In this document: piece after piece, positions 1 to 13,570 of the stretch
How the letters are laid out: each line of letters opens with the position of its first letter
Numbering within the stretch: the stretch's first letter is position 1
Source of the DNA: Nageia nagi
Taxonomy: Eukaryota; Pinophyta
Length of the DNA: 64,000 nucleotides
Assembly (NCBI GenBank): GCA_050084985.1
Contig: JBITNC010000001.1
Location: 214,458,001-214,522,000 of the forward strand
Direction: 5' to 3'
Position numbers and translations under genes: made by a program
Notes under the pieces: model-generated
Databases searched by the model: none
What the model was told of the DNA's origin: nothing
What the model saw: the letters and a program-made list of their open reading frames with translations, nothing else

Positions 1-1700
1 AGAGTTTGGGTCTGGTCAAAAGTGTTATGTCAAACAATGTTTTAGGAATGTTGAGATCAAGTTACCCAAGGGATTTGTTAAGTGAGATTTCTATGTGTTT
101 CCTTTAGCTTCTTATGATATTATCCTAGGAATGGATTGGTTAATGGCACATAAGGCCTTGATTAATTTTTAGGAGAGATGGATGGAATATACTAATTTAT
201 CTAAAAATAGATGCTAGGTTTTTAGTGATCAAGGACCATTTGAACCTTACTTGATCACATCCATGCAAATGAGAAGTATTAGAAAAAGGGAAATGATATT
301 TGTAATTATGGTTAAAGAAGTTGAAGAAGAGGATAAAGAGATAGAAATTTCAAATAAATATCTTATATTAAGTTATTATAAGGATGTATTTCCTAAAGAA
401 TTACTAGGTCTACACCCAAAATGATAATTTGATTTCTTGATAGATCTAGTGCTAGGAGCTAAACCTATAGAATGAAAACCATTGAAATGTAAGAGTTAAA
501 GGTGCAATTTTAAGATCTTTTGGAGAAAGGGTTGATAAAGCTTAGTGTATCACCCTAGGGTGCTCCTATATTATTTATCAAAAAGAAGGATGGAATATTA
601 AGATTATGTATTCACTACAAGATGTTGAACAAGGTCACCATCAATAATATGGATCTTATACCTAGGATTGATGATTTGTTCAACCAACTCAAAGATGTTA
701 TCTTTTCCAAGATAGATTTAAGATCAAGTTATCATTAGTTAAGGATAAAAGAATTAGATACTTATAAGATAGCCTTCAAAAATTAATATGAATATTATGA
801 GTTTGTGATCTTACTATTTGGATTAATGAATGCTCCTACAACATTTATGAGCTTGATGAACAATGTTTATCAAGAATAATTAGATAAATTTGTGCTAGTC
901 TTTTTATATGATATCCTCATATACTCAAGGAATGAAGAGGAACATAAAAATCATTTGATATTAGCCTTAGAAGTTTTGAGATGACATCAACTATATGGTA
1001 AATTATCTATGTGTGATTTATATGTTTCTCATATTTAGTATTTAAGTCATATTATTTATACTAAAGGATTCATTATTGACCATAAAAGGTAGAAGCAATA
1101 ATGAGTTGGATTTAACCAACAAATATGATTAAGGTAAGAAGTTTCATGGGATTGGTTGGGTATTATAGAATATTTGTTAAGGATTTTTCAAAAATAGTAA
1201 ATCCTATCACCAGTCTATAGAAGAAAACTAAAGTGTTTAAGTGGATGGATAAGTGTGAAAAAGCTTTTGCAACTCTAAAAGAAAAACTTATCTTTACACT
1301 AGTTCTCACTATCCTTGACCCACACAGTGATTTTATAGTGTGTATAGATGCATCAATAGAAGGTTTGGGTGGAGTACTATCATAAAATGTAAATCCCATA
1401 GCATGTGAGTCAAGAAAGTTAAAGCCACATGAGTTGAATTATGCTACACATGATCTCAAGTTGGTAGCAGTAGTACACATACTAAAGATGTGGAGATATT
1501 ACTTGCTAGGAAAACCTTTTAAATTACAAATGGATCAATAAAGCTTGAAGTACTTGTTCACTTAGCCCAACTTAAATGTTAGGCAAAGGTGATGGATAGA
1601 ATTCCTCATATAATATGATTTTGGTATTGAGTATATCAATGGTAAATAAAATAAGGTATAAGATGCATTAAGTTAGAGAAGACATGTAAATGCCATGAAA
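1..1700 (+). pseudogene. Chromovirus-type Ty3/gypsy pol fragment: protease end, reverse transcriptase, RNase H (element D)
   Basis: Decayed pol of a chromovirus, cut by the window start. The conceptual translation, across several frameshifts and stops, gives the protease tail (SYDIILGMDWL near 110-145), the protease-RT linker (YYKDVFPKELLGL near 375), RT motifs (KKDGILRL near 580-610, then KIDLRSSYH near 710-740) and RNase H (CIDASIEGLGG near 1340, YATHDLKLVAVVH near 1440, SLKYLFT near 1545). RT would copy element RNA and RNase H would remove the template strand. In-frame TAG and TAA stand where relatives have Gln (after RSSYH near 737, and near 783). No functional product is possible. The lineage is inferred from motif style and the downstream chromodomain. 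Confidence 0.85.
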
Positions 1701-3113
1701 AAAAGCTATTTTGATTCGTTTAATCAAGTGAGAATCCTACAATAAGAGGATCAGTACTATAAATCTATTAAGAAAATAATAGAAAAAGGTAATATTTTAA
1801 ATTAATACATTATTAAAAAATATGGAATTTTGTATTTTAGATACAAATTAGTCATCCCAAAAAAGGAGATTTAAAAAATTTAATCCTATAAGAATTCTTT
1901 CATCCTATATATGTATCACATCTAGGATATGAAGATGAGAGAATATTTGAAACAAAAATTCTAATAGAATGGAATGAATAAGGATATAATAGAGTTTGTG
2001 GAAATATACTTGGAATGTTAGAAAGTGAAAGCAAAACATCAACATCTAGGTGGATATTTATATCCCCATGATATTCTAACATAGAAGTGGAAATTGATTT
2101 CAATGGAATTCATACTTGGTTTACTAAAAATCATATTTCATCATGACTACATATTGGTTGTGGTTGATAAGTTAACCAAGGTTGCTCTTTTTATACTTGG
2201 TAGCACCATAGATGATACCCTTATAGTAGCAAATAAGTTTTCACATGAAATCTTTAGACTCCATGGATTTCCTAAAGTAATAATCTCAAATAGGGATTCT
2301 AAATTCACTTTCATATTTTAGAAATCATTATATAAGATATTAGGTATAAAGTTAAATATGAAATTAGCTTCTAATCCTAAGATATATGGGTAGATATAAT
2401 TTGTAAATAGAGTTCTTAAGGATATGTTTAGAATGCATAACATGGAACAAAAGACCAAATGAGAAGATTATCTTTATTTGGTTGAGTTCACATACAATAA
2501 TGGCTATCATTCATCTTTAGGAATGGATCCTTTTGAAGTACTATATAGAAGAAGATGCAAAACTCCTTTAAATTGAGATAATTGGATGTATTGGGTGATG
2601 ATCTAATAAAAAATGTTAAAGTAAATAGAGGAGAAACTAAATTCCATTTGATGAAAGTTGAAGGACGTTATTGATTGATACAAGAGTTATGTCAATCTTA
2701 ACAGAACTCCTTGAGAATTTGTTGTGGGTGATAAGAACTTTTTATAAGTTTGACCCATAAAAAGTGCCATAAAGTTAATTAAATTAGATCCTTGATTTGT
2801 TTTTCCTTTTGAAATTATGGAAAAGAAGAGTTTAGTAGCCTACAAACTTGCCTTACCATCAAGTTTATTCAAAATGCATGATATCTTTCATGTATTATTA
2901 TTACAAAAATATGTTGTTAACCCTTATCATGTTTTGGATTTATTTGAATTGCAAATGTGGGAATATCATACCATTGAAGTGATTCCTACTAAGATCTTAG
3001 ATTTTAGGATTAAGAAGCTAAGAAATAGGGAAATTAATGAATATCTAGTCCAATGGGATACATATTATAAAACATCTTCCATGTGGGAAGATACAAGCAC
3101 TATGAAAAGATAA
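1701..3113 (+). pseudogene. Chromovirus integrase with C-terminal chromodomain (element D)
   Basis: Continuation of D pol. The integrase core is readable in 2094-2321: ISMEFI, VVVDKLTKVALFI with the first catalytic Asp, then IFRLHGFPKVIIS followed by NRDSKFT, where the second catalytic Asp position reads Asn (usual ISDRD). From 2817 the frame is open to 3113 and holds the integrase tail (KMHDIFHVLLLQKYV) and a chromodomain-like end (EYLVQW, then a Trp-Glu pair in SSMWEDTST). Chromodomains of this class bind methylated histone tails and steer insertion to heterochromatin. The 98-codon 3' frame is open, but everything upstream is broken, so this is a relic. Confidence 0.85.
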
Positions 3114-3196
3114 TTTCCATATTTATTTGCTTAACTATGTGAAACATCTATAATTTGTGTTTGTATGTAAGAAAATAAGGGGCTATATTCCTTTTT

Positions 3197-4400
3197 AAGG
3201 GGGTGTATGTCATGACCCACCTCAAGACACTATTTGACCTCAAGTACCATTAAGGATTTGAATGAATTATGTTTGAGTAATGATATGGTAATGATAAATT
3301 TGATATGGAAATATGTATCATTTGTGATGATTTGATATTAGCTTTAATATGTTTTGACATAGGTCAAAAGATAGAGAAGCAATCCAAAGACCCTATAGAT
3401 CAAAGGTGAATTGGTGATAGAAATCAAATGGTAAGAGGAGAAAATGATTGGCATTGATTCATTAAAACACTGTATGACCATCATAAATCATGCAAATGTA
3501 TGTAGATAATTTTTGTGATTATTGATTTCATAATGAAAATATGTATACAAAAATGTATAGATTAACCTTACTTTGCAGGATGAGGTGACCATCATTGGTA
3601 AAGGTATGTTCTCTCTTATTTTATATTTTTAAAATTTGAATTTTGAAAAGGAGGGAAAAAGAGGATATACCTTTAGTTAAATTTGAAAATTATTATAAGA
3701 TTAGAAATAAAACTTTAATAGGGTAAAAGTTGAATATGAGTGTCCATATTGTTTCCACATAGGGCTAATAGTAAAAATACTATTAGATAGAGACTAAGGT
3801 CTCCTTGTGGTATTACAAGATATTTAATAGCTAGGAAAAATAATAGAGTAATGACCCTACTTAATTTTATTTACTTATGTAGGTATGGATAAGAGTTGGC
3901 ACTAAATTATTAGTTAATGAAAAAGGTTTTAAAGTATTAAATTCTATTACAATCATTTACAACTTTAAGAAAACCTACCCTAAAAAATATTGAAGATGTG
4001 AGGATACATCCATTTGGACACACTTGAGCTCTTTGAGCTATAAATAAAGGAATAGAGCATTTGAAAAATACTACCTATCTATCTCTTGATATTTTCATTT
4101 TGTTTTGGTTATTCTCAAGCTTGTATTACATGAAGAAAAGAAGTCACTATCTTCTTTCTCCAAGTCAAGGTGCATTCTTTGAATTTTTTTATATTCCTAA
4201 GCTAAAGCAGTTGTATTTTGATGTATTTTATGAGTTGTATAAAAGCAATTTTTAAATAAATTTTATGGAATTAATTATGGAAAATGTCTTCTATTATGTG
4301 AAGGGACATATTGATTGTTTTATTTATTATAATGCATGTGGAGGTTGGTATCTTGACTTTTTATTTAAAAATAAACAAATGGGATCCTATTAATTTGCCT
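3197..4400 (+). mobile_element. Polypurine tract and 3' LTR of element D (distal end not defined)
   Basis: About 85 bp after the chromodomain stop there is AAGGGGG (3197-3203) directly followed by TGTATGTCATGACCC, the typical tract-LTR junction of plant chromoviruses. A candidate TATA box, CTATAAATAAAGG, lies at about 4038-4050 and would drive transcription from this LTR. The second LTR is outside the window, so the right end cannot be fixed by comparison; about 4400 is a guess. Confidence 0.6.
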
Positions 4401-7400
4401 TACTTTAAAAAAAAAAAGCTCTTGAGTACAAAATGATATCTATTTTAATATATTTATGAGCTAAGCAATTTAATTCTATAATGAAAAGTTTATGGAGGCT
4501 CATACTTTGGAAAAAGTTCACATTACTTGATGTAAAACCATTTTTACTATACTTTGATAAGATCTCCTACCTTCTTCACACTCTTTCATTGGTACATGTC
4601 AATTGGAAAGATTGAAGAATTTAATTTTATCTCTTTGGTTTTATCTAGAGCTCAAAACAAAGGATGCAATGTTTAACTCTAAGTCTCAATATTTTTCTTC
4701 TTATTTTTAAATAATATATTTTATATGTTCCTAGCTTAATAGTTAATAATTTCTTTAATAAGCAATATAAACTATTCAAATTTTTTAATATTAGTCCCTT
4801 TTTGAGTTACATAATTGTCATAATGCTAGTAAATATTGCAAAGTTGTGGTTTATATAGGATAAAGGCATTAATGCAAAACCCTTTTATAAATCACCATAT
4901 CTTCATACACTATAAAAATACTAGCAAATTGGGTGGATGTTTCCATGATAATAGTATATCATTTGAATCTATATTTCATATTTTACATATCAAATTTAAA
5001 AATAAAACCATTTGTATATATTTTACTATAACCATTTGTGAGTTTTCAAATGTCACCAACAGGAAAGCAAGACATCTATGAATTTTCTTACATTAAGCAA
5101 AATCAATGTTCCCTATTAATCTCCTCTCATCATATGATTCTGATCTCCTATTGAAAGTCTATGTGTACTTTCTAATAAAATTTGGATCTCCTCCATGAGG
5201 TTATATCATTCATTGACTAAACCATTCAATATACTATTAAACTTCATCTAGCTTTGGTGTATTTTCTCTATATCACCTTCTTAAAATTTGTATCATCATG
5301 AGTTACCATTGTCATCTTTTCAATACATAGGTTTGGAATCAATAAGTGATCAAATTATTTTATATTATTAGATCATCATCATTTCTTACCTATTAAGAAC
5401 CCACTTGACATACTTGATTGGAAACTATCCTATCTCCATATTAATGATCAACCATTTTGTATGATTGATTGGTGTTTGACCATATATGAATTAATAATGA
5501 ACAAAAAGTATACATATATGTGTATATATATTACATATAAGAAAATTAATCTTTTTTTAGAAAGTTTATAATATGGTATATGGATTTACTATAAGTATTT
5601 AATTAATTATGAAAATAAAAAGGAGTAATAAGAAAATAGTAAGCTTGTATATGAAAGAATTAGACATTAAAATTTATTGAATAATGAAATATTTGGCCAA
5701 GGAAAGAACATAATACAAAATGGACATAAAATCCTTTTGAGGCCCATAGATTAGAAAAAGAACACATGAACTAGAATTCCTTATAAAATGGTCAAGTTTG
5801 TAATGGGATTATCCTGATCCTCCTCCTTTCTAGTACTCAATCTAACACCAAGTTCCAAGGGAATGTTTGATGTTTGATGTTCAATGCTCAAAGATCAATG
5901 GAGATGTTCAATGCTTGATAATCATTGTTGCAAATAAAGGATGTGTCCCATGACAAGGAAAAGAATGATTTACTAATGAAAATCTTAAACTATATTTGTA
6001 TTATGAGATTATAATGATGAATTATCAAATCATTAAATCATATTAGTCCTATATACCTCATTAATTTTATAGCTATGATATATTAATGTTCCTATAATAG
6101 GTTATGAAAGCTTTTTAATTATTTTAAATGAAGTTATGAATGTATGTAAACTTCTTGTAATTTATTCTTAACTTAGATATGTTCAATGAAGATTATTTTG
6201 TAATTATCTCTTATTAATATATTGAATGATAATCAAGAAGTAGATGATTTTGCTTTCCCTTATAAACACTTTTATGATTGTTAAATATTTCAATTAATGT
6301 TTTATAAATAAAAGTATGGATTAATATTTGTTATTACATGATAAGTAGTAGTATTAACAAATCAATCTAAATAAAATCCTAGGAGAATTATATGGATTAG
6401 GTATTTAATCCTAACTAATACAAAATTATTCCAACAACAAAGAATCAATCCCAAATTTGAACTAATGTTCCAAATGATAGTTGTGTTCTTTGGGATATTT
6501 TAGGGGACCCTTGGATCACATTAGATATCAATGGGACCCAATGGGATCATTTGGGATCCTTTTGGATGAATGCAAGAAAAATGGTGGAGAACCTTCACCA
6601 ATTATACCTACCTTGCTATATAATAAATAAAATAAATATTCCTTATAACCACTCAATGTTGTGTTACTTTTGTAGCAATAGTGGCTAGATCTTTCCTCAT
6701 AACTTGCTACTTTGTGAATGTAAGATATCTTTTAAAAAGTAGTTTCATATATGTGATATAATACATATGCAATAAATAAAAAAATATGTGATTTCATGAG
6801 TAATATTATAATCAAAACTTTTTCCATATACCTCATGGGAAGAGATGAATAGTGTCTTGTACTCTCATCACTATTAGAAAACATTAGTTTATGATTAGTA
6901 GGATATGGGTTATTCTTTTTATCAACACATTTAAAAATAAATGAGACTAAATAACCACTCAAGGATATTATTTAATATTTATGGCTCCCCAAGTTATGGG
7001 AAAGGGAAGCTAAAGCACATGGTGGGACTAGTTAATAGTTATGGGTAGGTTAGTACTCATATCATCTGATAGGTGAGTCAGGTGGGGATAGCAAAAAAAA
7101 ATTACTATTACCAGGTGAGGGTAACTAGTAGTCATATCACTTACAATTAATAGGTAGGGTTATGATGACTATTCCATAGGTGATGCTACCTACTCATAAG
7201 GAAGCTTGCCTAGGACAAGTTAACTACTCTTATGATATGGAGAGTTATCATCAGGAGATGATGACTAACTTAGTGAAATTACAATCTCTTTAGTGTTATG
7301 GGCCTTTAGTAGAAAATCACTACCTTATAACTAAAAATTCTATTACATACTAAATGTGAAATAGAAATGGTGAGGTTACTTTTGAGGCATCTTCTTAATA

Positions 7401-7739
7401 GGTTGAGTGTTGAAAAGTGAACACCAAAAAAATGTATTAAGGCTGGTTACCTTGGGTTCTTAGCCAACCTTTCCATGTGAGTACTAAACTAGCTAGTAGA
7501 ATATCAAGCTCATGTGGGATCACTTGGTTCATTCCTAGATCATTCAAGTGTTACATTTAAAAATAATATTGTTCTAAATCTAGTTTTTGGTTGATGATAA
7601 TAAGTGGATGTGTTACATGATGTTGCATTATTATTGCATATCTTTCCCATTATACTTGTTGGATAAGCAATGGATTAGTACAAGAACTTAATAGAATATA
7701 GTATGCATTCATACACATAGTTAGAAAATATGTTTTTAG
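4401..7739. other. Unassigned AT-rich stretch
   Basis: No coding domain recognised on either strand. Small features only: a TA/TG-rich microsatellite near 5505-5540; short iterations of GATGTTCAATGCT near 5868-5925; and degenerate repeats of GGTGAGTCAGGTGGGG-like and TCATATCA-like phrases in 7040-7290. It should include the left part of element A5 and the end of the D LTR, but I could not find an LTR edge. Short open frames here (for example 4836-5081 and 6732-6962) show no family features. Confidence 0.5.
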
Positions 7740-8560
7740 AATATTTTAGGATAAATATCAAAGATAAAAGTTCCATCATTGATCTTACAATATTATATTA
7801 CAATAGCTTCAAGATGAATTAGTTACTGATTTCATCTCAAGATGGAGGGTAATATTGATAAGCATGCCTTACATTTTATCTCAAGATGAATTGGTAAAAA
7901 TATTTAATTAAAGTTGTTTAATACCTATTACTCATTTTTTATTAATTCAACAACATAAAGACTTTTGAATAAGCCATCTCTCAAGTTATCATAATCAAAA
8001 AGATCAAAATATAAGATGGTGAGATAAAAGGTACGAAAAAGGAACCTTATGTTAAAAAAAATTAAATGGAATAAATAAGTAAACCATCATCAGCCCATAA
8101 AGTTTCTATCACCAAAGAAGTAGAACCCAATCCTCCATAAATTGAGAAAAAATATTCTAGATCACCAAGAAAGTTCATACCTTTGTTAGAGTCTTTCTAC
8201 AATATTATGAAGAAATTTTATGATCATCAAGTAATTACATTATTAGAAATAAAAACTAAACATATTGACGCTAAAAATAATATATGGTATAATGAGAATG
8301 AATATGATCATTTCTATCATAAAAAGGCTCATGATATGAATAAGTGTAAGACTTTACAACATAAAATCCAAAACTCAATTGATTAAGGAAAGTTGGAAGT
8401 CAACAATCCCTTAGCTATTCCTAATTAAAATTTGGAAAAATATCAAAATTCTCTTCCTTAAAATTGGGCTAATAACATGTCAATGTATCCCCTAAAATTC
8501 AATTAATGCATAACTATAATTATGATAAGTAAAAATTTGTAGGGATGGTAAACATTACCA
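7740..8560 (+). pseudogene. Tat-lineage gag remnant (element A5)
   Basis: Degenerate plus-strand gag. Around 7740-7930 the frames give pieces like those of A2's intact gag (FISRW, MPYILSQDELVKIF). The only long open piece is 8183-8386, with YHKKAHDMNKC, the second half of the Tat nucleocapsid knuckle (family CX2HX4HX4C); the first Cys position is Asp here. Gag would form the particle and bind element RNA. Stops and frameshifts are throughout. The protease follows on the same strand. Confidence 0.75.
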
Positions 8561-8879
8561 CAAGAGATCAAAGGGCACAAGGAAGGAAAAATAATATTCT
8601 AGATAATAAATCAAATGATGTTATTACACAACCCAATATGCATAGACCTCAACCCTTAATGGTTTTAGTGAAAGGAGCCTTACATTAGCAATTGAGGAAT
8701 TTGCAAGTGAAAATGTCTTTGTTCAAGTTACTACAAGCAACTAAGAATCATAGGGATTCTATGAATCAATTATTACAAATAATTAAGTTGCACATAAATG
8801 ATCCTAAAAGCTTTATTATTTTGTAGGAAATATTAAAACAAGTTAAAAACCTACAATTATTTTCTATGTTCATGAATTT

Positions 8880-9300
8880 AAATAATCATATCAAACACAT
8901 GGTCAAGATCCCCCTTGTATATCATAGCTAAAGTGGATGTAAAGGCTTTTAAAATAATATTAAGTGGTGAAGGTTTAGCGATAAACATTATTTCAAAAAC
9001 TACCTATAAGAATTTGAATCTTCCATTCTCACATATATGTGCATCAACCTTGCAATTAAAAGTATTTAATGATGTTTTATGTTCAATGATGGGATCTATC
9101 TTATTACCTATCACTATAGGGTCTAAAATAGTGCAAATAGTATTGTAAGTAATTGAAGGAGATATAACTCAATATAATATTCTTCTAGGAAGACCTTGGA
9201 TTAGAGATATGTAGTGTGTTCCATCAATGTATCATAATCATTTAAATTGTATTAATAAAGATGTAGTACATTATGTACCAAGAGATAAAAATTAATATTC
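8880..9300 (+). pseudogene. Tat-lineage aspartic protease remnant (element A5)
   Basis: Plus-strand frame from about 8915 gives SGEGLAINII at the active-site position, where A2 and A3 have IDEGSDVNII and IDEGSAINII, so the catalytic Asp is lost. It is followed by NLNLPFSHI, MGSILLPITIGSK, YNILLGRPWI and CVPSMYH, matching A2 and A3 in order and spacing. The enzyme would cleave the gag-pol polyprotein. Stops occur after QIVL and before CVPS. The pol continuation (RT) reappears at 16160 after insertion E. Confidence 0.85.
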
Positions 9301-9526
9301 ACATTGTAATAGTACACATTTATCAAAATAAGTGGTTTTACTATTCACTCATTATTTGAAAATACCTATATTACCAAAAACATCATCGATTGTAGGACTA
9401 GGTAAAAATAATCCCTCTTTAAACTATTTTGATAGAAGAATGTGTTACCAATCAAGAATAACCCAACACCCAAAAGATTAGAAATGATTCACTATAAAAA
9501 ATAGAACCAACTCTTCAAGAAAGACA

Positions 9527-10248
9527 TGTACACCAAAAAATATGTAAATACATAAATAAATCAATTTTGGTCTATTGTATACAATGCATAAATTGCTCTA
9601 TATTAAATTACAATAAATATACATAAAACATATAAAGTTGATACAGAGTATGGCTTGTATCCAATTTGTGTATAATACTTAAAGTATAACCATAATGAAT
9701 CTTTGAAGGATTGTGATTGGAATTTAGATGAGGTCAAAACATCTATTCTCTAGAATGTATATATGAGTCATTCCCTAAAATCTAGACCTATTGATCTAGA
9801 AGGTGTACTATGCTAGCTAGTTAGAAGTAGCATGCCACTAGAGGCATTGAATTCATAGTTTTGTATATCATGCAAAAGAGAGATAATAAAGCTTAAAGAG
9901 TATAAAATTTTTTTAATATAGGTGGCATTAAGAGACACTGTAAGTTTGATTTTTTGGGACAACCACCTATTAGAGAGATTTGTAGAAATGTCAACCTTCA
10001 CCTCTAGTATTTATAACTTGCAAGGAAATAAAAAGGACTAAAATCCAACATAATAATAAAAATAATCATTTCAATGTTCAAGATAAATTAAAATATAAAA
10101 CATGGTGTATGATATTACATTGGCTCTAGCACATGGTATTGTAATGTAATAGCATTTTATCTGCATTTATGTATTATTACCTTTTAATCATTTAATGTGC
10201 TAAATATGATTTATTAAATAAATAATAAATCATTTTTAAGTATCTACA
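9527..10248 (-). repeat. 3' LTR of element E
   Basis: Plus-strand edges are TG at 9527 and CTACA at 10248; on the minus strand the LTR starts TGTAGATACTTAAAAATG, akin to the TGTAGACACC start of the A-family LTRs. A purine-rich stretch, ATGGGCAAAA on the minus strand, lies just before that start. Only the leftmost ~320 bp can be matched to the right copy, which is truncated. Confidence 0.65.
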
Positions 10249-12420
10249 TTTTGCCCATATTTGGATATGTGATGAAAAGCATTGAAATTACAAAATCTAA
10301 AGAAGTCTAGAGAAAAGAAAAAAATTTAGTAGTAAAGTAGACTTCTCTATTTTAATCGATATATTGAGTATGGTATGTTGTTTCCCCCCTTTTGGTCTTG
10401 TTTTCCCCTATCTCATGTTGTGTTGGGTAAGCAAGATAAAAATATAAGTATCTATATGAGGTAAGTGGTTGATGGAAATCCTACTCACCTAGAAAATACC
10501 TATAGAATAAAATAACATATACCTATATAGATCACATCCATGAAAGAATAAGCAATGAAAATAGCAAGGATGAAATTAATATGATATCCCATGATGCATA
10601 AACTACTATGATGTATAACTCATAGTCTATGAAGAGTAAGTGTATGGGATCTTTTTAATACCCCATGTTTGCAATATCCATGATTTATAAACTACTATGA
10701 TAGATAAATCATAGTCTATAAATGTCCATTCAATGACTTAGAATGGTGATGTCCTATAATAATATGATATTTTCTCATGGGGAGACCATGGATTTGAAAT
10801 AATTTTTAGTATAACAATAAATCATTTTCAATTACATTTATATCAATTCACCAAATATTCAACTAATCATTTACCTTGTATTTTAATTTACATAATTTTT
10901 CAATGTAAACCCATGCTGCTAGCACCATGGGATGTGTATAATGTGATGATAAAGTCTTGAAAAATATTGATCATTATCTATAAAGCAATGCATATGCATG
11001 AATAAATCATATATATGGGTATATATTCAATGAAATTGAAATATACCCAAAGTATAAAGGATTCATAACAATTGGACACCACTGACACATGAGTTTTTCC
11101 ATATCAAGTGTAAAAATTTGAAATATATTTAGTTAATGATCATCCATATCATTTTGCTTCATTTTATAAAGAAAATAGCATTCCCAATTATCATAATATT
11201 TTCATAAAAAATATGAGATAGCAATATTTATCAACATTTTCAATTCATCTTTACACCTTGTATAATATTCCACTAATCATCTTTTTCAATCATAAATAAT
11301 ATGTAATCATTGAAATTATTTGAAAGAGCACATAATTTTACAATTTTCATGTGGTTGGAAATGTAGAAAATGATATTACATTATTCAAAATAAAAGGTGC
11401 ATTCAATTGACAATGAAATATGCATTTGCAATTGATGATCCATAGTAAATAATAAGCAAATTAAAAGATTTAAAATTAATGTATCATTAAATTAAATTAA
11501 ACTTTATCAATAAAATTTAATTATATCCATCAAATCCATAATAGCAATGAGCATTCTATGAAATGCATGACAATAAAAATTGAAAGAGTGTATTTAGATT
11601 TTTTTCCAATTTGATTTATTCTATGTCATTGATGGCATACATTTAGTATTAATAATTTTAAGTAATGCAAATGATACAATTTTAATTGTTAACAAGTGCC
11701 AAGTGAGGAAAAGTTATGCTTTTTAATATGTTAGACCATTAGGGACTAAATGCACACTTAATTGAAAGAAACAAACACTATTGGTGATGTAAAAATAGCA
11801 TCAATATTTTTTGAAAAAGAAATTACAAGCATACAAAATAATTTAATGTACTATGAATGCACAAAATAATGATTTTACTTACCTCTAGGAGAATGGAATG
11901 ATGCCCTAGGGTTTCATTTGTAAATTACAAAATATATAAAGATATTTGAGAATTAAAAATTTCATTTTAGCTTTTTTAGTTCATTCAAGTCAATGCCTTA
12001 TTCCCATGTCAACTTGATAATCCTTTCCTGACCTAGCGTGGATCTTTAACTTGTTCTCTAGCATCCCATGATTAATTTGAGGCATTTAGGCCCAATTTGA
12101 CTTCCCTTAACTTGCTTAGACATCATTTTTCTTCCATTTACATACTATTTTACCTCTATCTACTTCTCCTTATGGATAATGGTACATGGAGAGGGATCAA
12201 TCATCTTATTAGTATCTATAGAGACCATGTGGTGTAATATCTTTAGTCTTTGTCCTTTGATCATGTCATAAGCTTAATTTTTAGTTATATTTTTTAATTA
12301 TTTTATATTTTTGGTTTTATTTCTATTCATTAATTCATATTAATACATTGTAATAATCTAATTTATATGTTCCTCATCACAAGAATGTAATGTACATATC
12401 TAAGGAGGACCCATGACCAC
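10249..12420. other. 3' non-coding region of element E
   Basis: Between E's polypurine tract and its antisense gene. No coding domain was recognised. A diverged tandem pair of about 85 bp spans 10590-10730; each unit has ATAAACTACTATGAT and a downstream ATCATAGTCTAT/ATA, so each can also form a short hairpin (ACTATGAT/ATCATAGT). The rest is AT-rich. By analogy with A3 and A4, the antisense gene's promoter and first exon should lie here, but neither could be identified. Confidence 0.45.
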
Positions 12421-13570
12421 TGTTGTGTTAAAAAGGCCAAGACTTAGCCAAGGGAAGCACATATAGATGACATACTAGAAAAGTGTGGGTTGGTTAACCT
12501 AGCAATTATAAGTCACATATAATAGGATTTTCCTTTATTAATTGCACTTATAAAGTGGTGTGATCCAAATTATTTTCCATTTCACCTACCTCTAAGTGAA
12601 ATGATAGTAACCTTGATGAAAATCTACTAGATTTGGGGAATTCCCATTAGGGGGGTTTCTATTCACTAGAGAGAGCTAGTAAATAATAATGTTTGTGAGT
12701 AAGAGGCCTTGTAGTTTATAAGGGAGGTAGAACATGATCAAGAGCATCAAGCTTCCTAATTAGTATTAGTGTGTAGGTTTTCTCCAATAGGGAAGCATCT
12801 ATGACTATACATCGTAACCATCATAGCCACCTACCTTTTCTTGGATAAGAGTAGTTCAACATTTCTATTGGGATTACTATAGATTATTAGACAAATTTAT
12901 GAGAGGGAACCATAATTTTAGTGGGGGCCTATTGTGTTGGCATATTTGTAAAAATATTTGTATAACTTTACTAGCATAGAGAAGTTCAATCTTATGGTCA
13001 CATATGTAGGCCTTATTTAGGTTTGGGTGTATGAGAAGATCATGGTGATGATACCTATGGATCTATAAAGAAAGAGAGAGGATCTAGGGGATATTTTCAT
13101 AGTTTATTATACTTTGAGGGCTAGAGGGTATAGGTATCCTCACTCACTAGAGGAAAGGAGATGAGAGCTAGATTGTCTTCATGCTAAAGATCTATTTTAG
13201 GTTTCATACAAGGATTTTATGTGGGAGGTAGATGCACACCAACTTGCATGGATACACTAGAAGTGCTTCCTCCAAACCTAAAGGAAGGTGATGGATCCAT
13301 ACCATCCATAGCATGTGCTTTGATATTTTAGGATCTAATAGGGCATCCCACTAGCTCCTACCTACTATTAGCACTACATGGTTGAGCATGACATGCTTGA
13401 AGGGATGTAAGCAATACTAACATGGAGGCTCTCATGGGAAGAGCCCAAGACACTTGATGGAGCTACCAACATGTCCATGGCACCTAGGGTTTCCCCTAGT
13501 TACATAGCATGGTGGCTAGGAGTCCAACCAACTAACTTAGGGATGGCTGAGGTAACTTTTTTACTTGCTT
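12421..13570 (+). pseudogene. Antisense plant-mobile-domain (PMD) pseudogene of element E
   Basis: In one plus-strand frame from 12421: DDILEKCGLVNLAIISHI, then LLIALIKWCDPN, FHLPLSEMIVTL and IWGIPIRGVSI. This is the ordered signature of the PMD family (a GL motif, then an aLverW-like block, FHLP-GEM and GLPI-G). Further on there are weaker pieces (HYMVEHDMLEGM, PSYIAWWLGVQP). Several TAG stops stand where Gln is expected (before IWGIP, after SIH). PMD proteins are found in host factors and in transposons. Gene placement (3' side of the element, antisense) matches A3 and A4. No start codon is in frame; the first exon may be upstream. Confidence 0.7.

Noticed and set aside
4061-5081. Two small plus ORFs (4061-4255, 4836-5081)
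   Set aside because: The first lies after the D LTR TATA box and is likely R/U5 sequence; neither has a domain.
5505-5540. TA/TG-rich stretch as a replication origin or matrix attachment site
   Set aside because: Too short and common in AT-rich plant DNA to support a function.
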